A stretch of 64,000 nucleotides of DNA from Succinivibrio sp. (GTDB lineage: Bacteria > Pseudomonadota > Gammaproteobacteria > Enterobacterales > Succinivibrionaceae), in assembly GCA_017469335.1 (NCBI GenBank), contig JAFUGP010000188.1, positions 1-64,000 on the forward strand, in the 5' to 3' direction. The notes beneath the pieces are model-generated. The model saw only the letters and a program-made list of their open reading frames with translations, was not told the origin of the DNA and ran no database searches. Shown here piece after piece: positions 28,931 to 36,904 of the stretch (the stretch's first letter is position 1; each line of letters starts with the position of its first letter). Position numbers and translations under genes: made by a program.

Positions 28931-29680
28931 TCAGCGCTGTTGAAAAAAGTCGTGCAGTGTTTGCAGCAGTTTGCGCCGGTCGGAGCTCTTGAGCACGTAG
29001 CCCTGGGGTTTTAACGCCAGCACCTGCAGCACGCTCTCGCGATCGTCACGTCCTGTCAGGAAAATCACCGGGATGGAGGCAGTCTTGCTTTCACTGCGCA
29101 ACATCTCCAGCACTTTGGGACCGGGGACCACCGGCATGTCGAAGTCCAGCAAAATAAGATTGGGAGTGTGGTCGGCCACATAGAGCATGGCCTGCGCTCC
29201 GGAGCTGACGATGGTGACCTGATAGTCTTCATCCAACCAGTTTTTGATCATTTTCAGGAAAGTGGGATCATCATCGACCAACAGCACCCGCGGTCTGGTT
29301 TCCCCGGCATCGGCCTGTTCGGTCTGCACAAAAGCCTGTACCAGGGTGGGGATCTCCACCGGGCGGGTAAACTGACGGGTGATGAAGCCCTGCGGCAGAT
29401 ACTTGCCTGCTTCGGCGAGCTCCTTGTCGGTACCCACGGCGATGACCTTAAGCTCCAGACTGCGGCAGACCTCCCACAGCTTGGAGATGATCTCGGGGTT
29501 GTTGTAAACGTAAACTCCCAGGTAGAGCAGTACATAGGAGGCATTGGACTTGGCACCGTCCAGCTCGTCTAAGTCAGGGTTGATGGAGACCACCTCAAAG
29601 CTTTTGAGCTTGAGCGCGTTGGCGATGGCGTTGACCATAAAGCCGGCACCGTGGCTGATGATGATTATTTTGCGGCTCAT
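28931..29680 (-). CDS. Response regulator with tandem (degenerate plus intact) receiver
   Basis: 249 residues. The C-terminal half (about 125-249) is a normal receiver: acidic pair LLVDDDPTF, phospho-acceptor Asp179 in LLDFDMPVV, Thr in FLTGRDD and Lys in YVLKSSD. The N-terminal half (1-120) has a similar alternating beta-alpha pattern but lacks the acceptor Asp, so it looks like a degenerate receiver. There is no output domain. It sits between the hybrid kinase (27-bp gap) and the diguanylate cyclase, and probably passes signal by protein contact. Confidence 0.85.
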   Translation of the reverse strand: MSRKIIIISHGAGFMVNAIANALKLKSFEVVSINPDLDELDGAKSNASYVLLYLGVYVYNNPEIISKLWEVCRSLELKVIAVGTDKELAEAGKYLPQGFITRQFTRPVEIPTLVQAFVQTEQADAGETRPRVLLVDDDPTFLKMIKNWLDEDYQVTIVSSGAQAMLYVADHTPNLILLDFDMPVVPGPKVLEMLRSESKTASIPVIFLTGRDDRESVLQVLALKPQGYVLKSSDRRKLLQTLHDFFQQR

Positions 29681-29707
29681 ACTCTGATCCTGAGTGTCAG
29701 TTGATGC

Positions 29708-32700
29708 CTAAGATCCTACAGAAAGTTCGGACAGCTCGTGCATCTCACGCTGTACCCCTTCCCAGTTAAGGGAGCCAAGCTCTCTTTCAAGGCGCTTGAG
29801 CGGCTCGGCAATGCCTTCCGGGATCCGGTATTCCTTAAGTGAGTTTAACACGTACTGTAAATTATCATAGTCAAAGCCTGAGGCAAAAGAATGCAAAGCC
29901 TCCCGGGCCTCCTGCCAGGTAGGTTCATCCAGGGCGGGTTTGGCCTCAGGCTCTCCCTCCCCACTCTCTGCTTGCCGGGCATTCTCCGGCACCAGCGGGG
30001 CCAGCAGGCTGCGGTATTCCCGGTAAAGATCCAGCAGGGCGGGCGTGCCGTTTTCGATTTCCTCGTGATAGCCGTTGATGCCGGCGTTCTCCAGCCGCCT
30101 GGCCCTCTCTGAAAGTTCCCTGGCCCCTACGATACGCGCCGAACTCTTGAGGGCATGCACCTTGATGGTGAAATTCTCATAGTCCCGGTTACGCAGAAAA
30201 TTCTCCAGCTCCTGCGCAGCTGCCTCAATGGAGTCGTAAAAGACCTTGAGAATTTCCAGATAGTTCTGCTCGGAGCCGCAGTTCACCACGCCGGCGGCGG
30301 TATCCAACAGTTTGCTCTGAGTAAGCCAGTGCGGCAGTGACGAGCCACCCTCACCTGTGGCATTTACCGGGGAAATCTCCGGGAGCTTATGATCGTCCCC
30401 TGCGGAGAGGTTGCTAGGCTCAGGTTGGTCTTCACTCAGCCCCGAGAGCAGTTTGTCCGGCGGCAGATGCTTTTCCAGGGCCTTTTCCAGTGCCTCCCCG
30501 CTTACCGGCTTGGAGAGATAATCGTCAAACCCGGCCTTGAGATACTGCTCCCGCGCACCCGAGACCGCGTTGGCGGTCAGCGCTATGACCGGTACCGGGT
30601 GAGCTTGAAACTTGGCGCTCTCCTTTAAATGGGCTAAAGTTTCGATGCCGTCCATGCCGGGCATGCGGTGGTCCAACAGCACGCAGTCATAGTCATGCAG
30701 CTCAAAGCTGTTGAGTCCCTCCGGGCCGCTTTGGGCAGTATCAATCCCAACCTGGGTATCCTTGAGCAGGCCCTTGATGACGGTCAGGTTCATGAGGGTG
30801 TCATCCACCACCAGGATCCTGGCTTTAGGCGCGATAAAACGGCGCCGGTAGGGCTTGGTCTGGACAGCCGCGGTACTGTAAGATTCGCTGAGATCGCCTA
30901 GCGGGGTGGTATTGAGCACCTGCTGCTCAACCACAAAGGAGAAATCCGAGCCCTGCCCGTAGACGCTGTGCACCTCAAGTTTGCTGTGCATGAGCGCCAG
31001 TAATTTGGTGGTGATGCTCATGCCCAGCCCCGTGCCTTCCACATTGCGGTTGCGCTTCTCTTCAATGCGCTCGAACGCGACCGTGAGTTTGGGCAGATCC
31101 TCTTCTTTGATGCCGATGCCGGTATCGGTGACATGGCAGTGCAAGTGCAGCCTGTCGCCCTCTACCGTACCGAAGAGCTTGAGCGTGACTTCTCCGCGAT
31201 GAGTGTACTTGACGGCGTTGGTCAGCAGGTTGGTGATGATCTGCTTGAGTCTGATTTCGTCACCGAACAGCACGCTGGGCAGGGCGGGATCGGCCTGTAC
31301 CTTGAAGGTAAGTCCCTTTTTGGCGGCCCGCTGTTCAATGAGGGTGTAGAGGTCGTGAATAAGAGAGCTTAAGGCATACTCAGCGTTGATGAGGCTGAGC
31401 CTCCCGGCCTCTATCTTGGAGAAATCCAGAATATCGTTGATGAGCCCGAGCAGTGCGGTGGAGGCACTCTGGATGTTGGCCGCGTACTCTCTGATCTGCG
31501 GCTCGTTGCTCTCGCGCAGAATGAGTTCGTTCATGCCCAAAATGGCGTTGATGGGGGTCCTGATCTCATGGCTCATGTTGGAGAGAAACTGCGATTTGGC
31601 CTCATTGGCCGCATCTGCTGCCTGAGCTTTTTCCCTGAGCTCATCGGTGGTCACCGCCAGAAAATGGCTCAGACGCTCGGCCAGCGGAGCCACAGCCGGC
31701 AGCATGATGGCCACGGAACTGCCCTGGTGCTCGGGTACCAGCTCAACCGGTTCATCGGCCTCTCTCAGTCCCACCGCCACCAGGGCACTGTTGAGTACTC
31801 CTCCCTGACCGTGATGGAGAAAAATCTCCGCGTTGCCGCGTACGAGCAGGGTATTGGGATAGAAATACTTAAAGCAGTCATCCTCGTAGTGCGCCAGATC
31901 TTTTAAAAATACCAGACGGTTGGCACATTGCACTACGTGCAGCATCTCCGGTCCGAATTCGTGCATGCGCCAGGCCAGGCTCTCGGTGCTGTGCAGCAGA
32001 TCGCGGGCACTGGCATAGGACAGGCGTATTTCTTCCCCCTCATACAGATCGGCACGGAAATGCAGGCGGTGGCGCTCATCGTAGACGGGAGGAATGCGGG
32101 CAATTTCCATGCCGTTGCGTTCGACGACAAGCGGAAATTCGCAGATGTTCATCAGCATATTGCTGTCTGCCGGCACATTGAGGTACTTGAGGTAGATGTC
32201 CGAGGCAGGCTGATCGTCAATTTTTTCCACACAGTAAGGACTGGGGGCAGAGGTGATGCGCATGGCCTTGCCTACCCTTTTCCAGCTCAGCTCAGCCTCG
32301 GCATGCACCTTAAGTGCCGCACCCGAGTAGGCGATCAGCACCACCCCCTGCGGGTAAACCCCCTGATTGCCGACAACGTAGCTCTCACCCTCGCCGCCTA
32401 ATTTAATCTGGTGAAAATCGCAGTCTGTCTCAAAGGCGGTATAACCTGCGGTGGCGCCGAAAAAACAGATGTCTTCGCGGCCGCGGCTTAGGTCCTGCAA
32501 AAAGGCGTCAAAACCGCGGTAAGTGCCCGAGCAGAAAACCTGTACCGCCTTGAGATTGGGGATGGCATCAAGTTGCTGTCCGAAATCCCGTGCCAACTGC
32601 GGGTAGCTTTGCTCACAGCAGGTGCTCTCCAGAACCTGAACCGAGGATTTTTCAAAAAACTGCACGGAGAGATAGCCCTCAGAACTCAGCAGATCCCGGT

Positions 32701-32938
32701 CGCGGTTGTTGAGAGTGATCCCCGCCCCTTTGGCCCGGGGCATGATTTCCCTGATTATCTGTATGTTGCGCCGAGCTTCCTCCAGACCGGACATGGCACT
32801 GTAGCCCAAAAGGAGGATGTCGCTGGCCTGTTGAGCCAGGGGAGAGGCTGCCAGCTCCCTGAGGCGATCCCAGGCCTGCTCAATGCGTGCAGCACCGCTG
32901 CAGCACGAGCAGGGGTGAACCAAGACTATCTCGCGCAT
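29708..32938 (-). CDS. FIST-domain hybrid sensor histidine kinase
   Basis: 1076 residues: FIST N (about 35-235) and FIST C (about 245-390) sensory domains, a short linker, HisKA with phospho-acceptor His457 in MSHEIRTPINAI, HATPase_c (DTGIGIKEEDL, GTGLGMSI), a receiver with Asp756 in LLDHRMPGMDG, and a C-terminal Hpt domain with His928 in KVHALKSSARIVG. FIST domains bind small ligands, possibly amino acids, and no membrane segment is present, so sensing is cytoplasmic. The very N terminus has a cysteine cluster, PCSCCSG, that could bind metal or sense redox. A strong AAGGAGGT precedes the ATG. It forms a phosphorelay block with the downstream response regulator and GGDEF protein. Confidence 0.9.
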   Translation of the reverse strand: MREIVLVHPCSCCSGAARIEQAWDRLRELAASPLAQQASDILLLGYSAMSGLEEARRNIQIIREIMPRAKGAGITLNNRDRDLLSSEGYLSVQFFEKSSVQVLESTCCEQSYPQLARDFGQQLDAIPNLKAVQVFCSGTYRGFDAFLQDLSRGREDICFFGATAGYTAFETDCDFHQIKLGGEGESYVVGNQGVYPQGVVLIAYSGAALKVHAEAELSWKRVGKAMRITSAPSPYCVEKIDDQPASDIYLKYLNVPADSNMLMNICEFPLVVERNGMEIARIPPVYDERHRLHFRADLYEGEEIRLSYASARDLLHSTESLAWRMHEFGPEMLHVVQCANRLVFLKDLAHYEDDCFKYFYPNTLLVRGNAEIFLHHGQGGVLNSALVAVGLREADEPVELVPEHQGSSVAIMLPAVAPLAERLSHFLAVTTDELREKAQAADAANEAKSQFLSNMSHEIRTPINAILGMNELILRESNEPQIREYAANIQSASTALLGLINDILDFSKIEAGRLSLINAEYALSSLIHDLYTLIEQRAAKKGLTFKVQADPALPSVLFGDEIRLKQIITNLLTNAVKYTHRGEVTLKLFGTVEGDRLHLHCHVTDTGIGIKEEDLPKLTVAFERIEEKRNRNVEGTGLGMSITTKLLALMHSKLEVHSVYGQGSDFSFVVEQQVLNTTPLGDLSESYSTAAVQTKPYRRRFIAPKARILVVDDTLMNLTVIKGLLKDTQVGIDTAQSGPEGLNSFELHDYDCVLLDHRMPGMDGIETLAHLKESAKFQAHPVPVIALTANAVSGAREQYLKAGFDDYLSKPVSGEALEKALEKHLPPDKLLSGLSEDQPEPSNLSAGDDHKLPEISPVNATGEGGSSLPHWLTQSKLLDTAAGVVNCGSEQNYLEILKVFYDSIEAAAQELENFLRNRDYENFTIKVHALKSSARIVGARELSERARRLENAGINGYHEEIENGTPALLDLYREYRSLLAPLVPENARQAESGEGEPEAKPALDEPTWQEAREALHSFASGFDYDNLQYVLNSLKEYRIPEGIAEPLKRLERELGSLNWEGVQREMHELSELSVGS

Positions 32939-33265
32939 TGTCGCACCTCCTTATGTCCTGAACAGTGTCGCCTCATGAAGCGCACCAAGGCTTGCTGACC
33001 GCATTCCTATAAGCATATCTTAAGGTGTTGTTCCTTGTGAGACAACTTTTGTGTCATTAAAAGAATTTGCTATAAAAATCATACTATTATCCGGAATGAT
33101 TGGCGTCTTTGGGAAGTTGTGTGAGCTAGTTTGACGAAATTTTGGGGAGCTTTCGGGCATAATATGGCAGGTCGCATGGGATCTTGAACCTGTGCGCCGG
33201 CTCCTGCCCTGTACACAAAAGGGGCATTCCTGACTTGGCGCTCAAAGGGCGTCTGAGGATATCAC
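32939..33265. other. Divergent intergenic region kinase/pyrB
   Basis: No gene is seen in these 327 bp. AT-rich sequence near 33050-33100 includes TTGTGT and TATAAA spaced 16 nt on the plus strand. CATAAT at 33158-33163 is a second -10-like element with TTGACG 21 nt upstream, too far to be ideal. No PyrL-like leader peptide with a U-rich attenuator was found before pyrB. Confidence 0.4.
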
Positions 33266-34189
33266 ATGATTAATCCGCTGTTTCAAAAAGACATCATCTC
33301 CATCTCGGAATTTTCCAAGGAACACATTGAACTGATCCTGAAGACTGCCCGCGAACTCAAGGATCACCCCCGCGACGATCTGCTCAAGGGGCGACTGGTG
33401 GGTGTGACCTTCTTTGAAGGATCCACCAGGACCCGGCTTTCCTTTGAAACCGCCATTCAGCGCTTGGGCGGCAGGGTGATAGGTTTTCCGGATGCCGCCA
33501 ACACTTCCTTGGGCAAAAAAGGCGAGACTTTGGCCGACTCCATCCGCATCATTACCTCCTATACCGATGCACTGGTGATCAGGCATCATCGCGAGGGCGC
33601 GGCGCGGTTGGCTGCCGATCTCTCGCCGGTACCGGTGATTAATGCCGGGGATGGCGCTAATCAGCATCCCTCCCAGACCATGCTTGATCTCTTTACCATT
33701 TACGAAACCCAAGGGCGGTTGGACGGCATTAAACTGGCTTTTGTGGGCGATCTTAAATATGGCCGCACCGTACACTCGCTGGCCGAGGCACTCAGTCTTT
33801 ACGGGGCGGAATTCTATCTGGTCTCACCCGAGTCGCTGGCCATGCCTCAGTACATTCTCGATGATTTGGATGCTCGCGGCATCCGCTATCATATCTGCCC
33901 AACCCTGGAGGAAGTAATTCCCGAGGTGGATATCCTCTATATGACCCGGGTGCAGAAAGAGCGCTTTGATGAAACCGAGTACCAGAATCTGCGTTCTAAA
34001 TTCATTCTGACACCGGATAAATTACTTGAAGCCAAGGACAATATGAAGATCCTGCATCCTCTGCCGCGCATTGATGAAATCACCACTGAGGTCGATGAAA
34101 CACCCTACGCTTATTACTTCAAGCAGGCGGCCAACGGTGTGTATGCCCGGGAGGCGATGTTGTCACTGGTTTTGAACAAGGAGATTTAA
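33266..34189 (+). CDS. pyrB: Aspartate carbamoyltransferase catalytic chain
   Basis: Condenses carbamoyl phosphate and aspartate in pyrimidine synthesis. At 307 residues it matches E. coli PyrB (311). The carbamoyl-phosphate site is [13 protein letters not shown]; further landmarks are [17 protein letters not shown] and [10 protein letters not shown]. The regulatory chain gene follows after 1 nt, so this is the allosteric PyrB6-PyrI6 holoenzyme type. Confidence 0.98.
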   Translation: MINPLFQKDIISISEFSKEHIELILKTARELKDHPRDDLLKGRLVGVTFFEGSTRTRLSFETAIQRLGGRVIGFPDAANTSLGKKGETLADSIRIITSYTDALVIRHHREGAARLAADLSPVPVINAGDGANQHPSQTMLDLFTIYETQGRLDGIKLAFVGDLKYGRTVHSLAEALSLYGAEFYLVSPESLAMPQYILDDLDARGIRYHICPTLEEVIPEVDILYMTRVQKERFDETEYQNLRSKFILTPDKLLEAKDNMKILHPLPRIDEITTEVDETPYAYYFKQAANGVYAREAMLSLVLNKEI

Positions 34190-34190
34190 A

Positions 34191-34694
34191 ATGTCGCAAA
34201 CTGACAATCAGGATGCCAATCTGAGCAAGGGCAAACTGCTGGTTGAGGCGATCGCCAACGGAACTGTAATAGATCATATTGCTCCCGGCCAGGCCATCAA
34301 CATTCTGCGCATGTTCAAGTTCCTGAGCACCAACAATCAGCTGACGGTGGGCTTTAATCTGCGCTCGGGACACATGAAGAGCAAGGATATCATCAAGATC
34401 TCCGATGTGACCTTCTCTCCCACCCAGACCGGACAGCTCTCCATTCTGGCTCCCAACGCCACGGTCAATGAAATAGAGAACTACAAGGTTGTGGACAAGT
34501 ACAAGCTGCGCCTGCCCAAAGAAACAGTGGGCGATTTCAGCTGTCCTAACAGCAACTGTATTACTCATGTGGAGAGGGGGGCCACGCCGCGTTTTCGCAT
34601 TGACGAGGAAAAAGGACAGGTCATGATGCGCTGCCACTACTGCGAGCGCGTGTTTGAGCGCAAGGTCTTGCTGCAGTACAACGGTCTTGAGTAG
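34191..34694 (+). CDS. pyrI: Aspartate carbamoyltransferase regulatory chain
   Basis: 167 residues (E. coli 153). The allosteric domain (about 15-110) is followed by the zinc domain with Cys ligands in SCPNSNC (C-x4-C) and RCHYC (C-x2-C). An extra ~12-residue polar N terminus is present. The ATG lies immediately after the pyrB stop, implying coupled translation. A GCCGGCT/AGCCGGC hairpin at 34704-34722 follows, without a strong U-tract. Confidence 0.97.
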   Translation: MSQTDNQDANLSKGKLLVEAIANGTVIDHIAPGQAINILRMFKFLSTNNQLTVGFNLRSGHMKSKDIIKISDVTFSPTQTGQLSILAPNATVNEIENYKVVDKYKLRLPKETVGDFSCPNSNCITHVERGATPRFRIDEEKGQVMMRCHYCERVFERKVLLQYNGLE

Positions 34695-34821
34695 AGAGAT
34701 TGTGCCGGCTATGAGAGCCGGCAAATGTGCCTGATCTCTTAAAAGTCAATTAGTTGTTCTGTGTAATCCCTCAAAGCGGAGCAACTTTTAAAAATAAGCT
34801 GGTCAGCGCGGTAAATCGTGC

Positions 34822-34860
34822 TATAATGCCTGCCGTTGTCAAAATACGTTTGGCAACGGC
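34822..34860 (+). promoter_or_regulatory. tRNA-Arg promoter -10 and leader hairpin
   Basis: Perfect TATAAT at 34822-34827 (weak -35 TGGTCA at 34800-34805) is followed at 34832-34860 by an inverted repeat GCCGTTGTCAAA/TTTGGCAACGGC with a 5-nt loop, 11 of 12 positions being Watson-Crick and one G-U. The tRNA starts 8 nt further on. Confidence 0.6.
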
Positions 34861-34868
34861 CTATGAGC

Positions 34869-34945
34869 GCACCAATAGCTCAGCTGGATAGAGTACTCGG
34901 CTACGAACCGAGCGGTCGGGAGTTCGAATCTCTCTTGGTGCGCCA
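34869..34945 (+). tRNA. tRNA-Arg (ACG)
   Basis: 77 nt with encoded CCA and discriminator G. Acceptor GCACCAA/TTGGTGC; anticodon stem CTCGG/CCGAG with loop CTACGAA, so anticodon ACG (read as ICG after deamination). Very similar to E. coli argV-type tRNA in the D and anticodon arms. Confidence 0.95.
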
Positions 34946-35478
34946 CTTCCCCTTTTGAACCATCCTGAATCCCGGTTGACCTGCTTCGACGTGGTTTTGG
35001 TTTCATCCCAAGAAATACATTAGGTTAGGGCGACTTTCCCGCGCTCTCGTTTACTGTCGTCAAGCTGAGCAAAACAGCGGAACTCTTCCGAACCTGACCC
35101 CGCCTTAACGTCGGCCGATCTCCTGAGTAAGGAGTAATTGCCGCTCTACCACGCCGCTATCCAAGAAAGTCCTGTGGGGGCAGCGCCGCTGACCCTTGCT
35201 CATGCCGTCGTCGGTGAGCGGGTGTACTGGGGTGCACAACCTCAGGACAGCCTGGCGCAGCCTGAAACTTCCCTCCCGCCCCAGGTGGTCAGGCATCGTG
35301 TCATAACTGGGATCAGCAGTCAGATAGATATCGACTGCTGCCTCGGCACCACGGTGATCCTGAGCGCTCCCAAAATCCTGAAAAAATAGCGGCATCTGCC
35401 ACATCGACGGCAGTTGTGGCAAAACCTACAACTGCCTGCCTGCCACTCTTTGCTCTGTACCCTTCAGGCGCCGGGGAC
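34946..35478. other. Gene-poor 533-bp stretch after tRNA-Arg
   Basis: No supported gene. Short open frames exist on both strands (for example 35138-35389 plus and 35105-35422 minus) but none has a recognisable domain or a convincing ribosome site. The position at a tRNA 3' end would suit decayed mobile DNA, but I see no attachment-site repeat of the tRNA end here. Confidence 0.4.
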
Positions 35479-36879
35479 TCAGCTTCCTGGCGCTGCCTTG
35501 CCGGCATGGCGCAAGCCAAGTTCACGAATGATGTCCGGGTATTCCTTGTCCAGGCGGTAGCGCAGCAGGGCTATTACGCCTAACAGTAGTACCACACCTG
35601 GCACCACCGTGCTGGCCATGAGCAGATAGTTCATGGCCTCGGCACTCTGTTCAGAGGCCCCCTCGACGTAGCCGCCCAGACTCAGCACGAAGCCTACCAG
35701 GACCGGACCTAACCCTGCCGCCACCTTGGTGCCAAAGGAGGGACCGGCGTAGATGTAGCCCTCGTGGCGCTGACCGTCCAAATATTCTCCGTATTCCACG
35801 GTGTCCGGGATCATGGCAAAGAGGGAGGTGTAGGTGAAGCCCTGCGCCAGGCCGTATAGTATGGAGAAAGCGTAGAAAGCCGGTACCGAGTGGGGCAGCA
35901 TCAGCCTCAGGCCCAAGGCCAGAATGATGAAGGCGCAGGCTATATACAGGCAGTTGCGCTTGCCGATGCGCTTGACGAGGAAAGGCAGGGCAACGACCAT
36001 GGATCCAAAGCGGAAGAGGTTCATCAGCATGCCGTAGGTGCCCACCAGCTCGGGGTCATCCAGCATAAAGCGGCAGAAATAGATGTTGACGGTGTTGATC
36101 ATCACGTCCGAGCAGCACACGAACACCATGGCCAGCGTGAGCATGATCCAGTAGTTGTTGTGCATGAGCCCGCGCATGGCCTTTTTGAAGTCGTGCTCCT
36201 CCGGGGCACTGCCCTCGGCGGCCCCGCCCAAGCGCTCATGGCAACTGTAGAACGTTATGAAGAAGATCGCACCGCCGATGCAGCCTATGGTGAGGAACGT
36301 CCAGGTCCAAGCCCGGGTGTCATTGCCGAAGAACCTGACGAGGGGCATGGTGATGGCGGTGACAAAGGCCGTGCCTGCTGCGGCCAGAGCCATGCGGTAA
36401 ATGACGATGATGGAGCGCTCGTAGCTGTCCTGGGTCATCATGGTCATCATGGCCCCGTAGGGCATGTTGATGGCGGTGTAGACGACGGTGATGGCAAAGT
36501 TGTACGAGAAGAAGATGTAGATCAGCTTGGCGGTATCGCTCCAGCCCTCCGGCACCGAGAACAGCAACGTGCATCCCAGTATGTAGGGGATGATCATGCG
36601 CAGTATCCAGGCCCGGGCTTTGCCGTGAGGCGAGCGGGTACGCTCGATGAAGTGGCCGATGAGTATATCGGAGAAGCCGTCGAAGAGACGGGAGACCAGC
36701 ATGATGGTGGCCACCATGCCGATCTGTACCTGCACGTACTCTGTGTAGTAGTACATGAGGAAAGCCTGGGTGGACACATAGAGCATGCAGCTGGCAAAAT
36801 CGCCCATGCCGTAAGCAATGCGCTCGGGTATGGTGGTGGGCAACGGCTTGTCGCTGCGGTTTGTAAATGATGCTAACAT
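35479..36879 (-). CDS. GPH-family (MFS) glycoside:cation symporter
   Basis: 466 residues with about twelve membrane helices. The N terminus IPERIAYGMGDFASCMLY and the SRLFDGFSDILIGHFIERT loop are typical of the glycoside-pentoside-hexuronide family (MelB/XynP-like). The second-half loop DTVEYGEYLDGQRHEGYIYA is also diagnostic. AGGAG precedes the ATG. It follows the GH13 glucosidase gene by 25 bp on the same strand, suggesting import of the oligosaccharide the enzyme cuts. Confidence 0.9.
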   Translation of the reverse strand: MLASFTNRSDKPLPTTIPERIAYGMGDFASCMLYVSTQAFLMYYYTEYVQVQIGMVATIMLVSRLFDGFSDILIGHFIERTRSPHGKARAWILRMIIPYILGCTLLFSVPEGWSDTAKLIYIFFSYNFAITVVYTAINMPYGAMMTMMTQDSYERSIIVIYRMALAAAGTAFVTAITMPLVRFFGNDTRAWTWTFLTIGCIGGAIFFITFYSCHERLGGAAEGSAPEEHDFKKAMRGLMHNNYWIMLTLAMVFVCCSDVMINTVNIYFCRFMLDDPELVGTYGMLMNLFRFGSMVVALPFLVKRIGKRNCLYIACAFIILALGLRLMLPHSVPAFYAFSILYGLAQGFTYTSLFAMIPDTVEYGEYLDGQRHEGYIYAGPSFGTKVAAGLGPVLVGFVLSLGGYVEGASEQSAEAMNYLLMASTVVPGVVLLLGVIALLRYRLDKEYPDIIRELGLRHAGKAAPGS

Positions 36880-36904
36880 GTTGTTCTCCTGTTATTTGTA
36901 CGAG

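Noticed and set aside
33121..33265. PyrL-type attenuator before pyrB
   Set aside because: No short leader peptide with a U-rich pause and terminator hairpin is visible.
35105..35422. Possible transposase remnant after tRNA-Arg
   Set aside because: A few Cys-containing fragments recall zinc-ribbon transposases, but no continuous or frameshifted match is convincing by eye.
35890..36870. 326-residue open frame on the plus strand inside the GPH transporter gene
   Set aside because: His/Gly/Asp-rich composition with no domain; it is the antisense shadow of a GC-rich membrane-protein gene.
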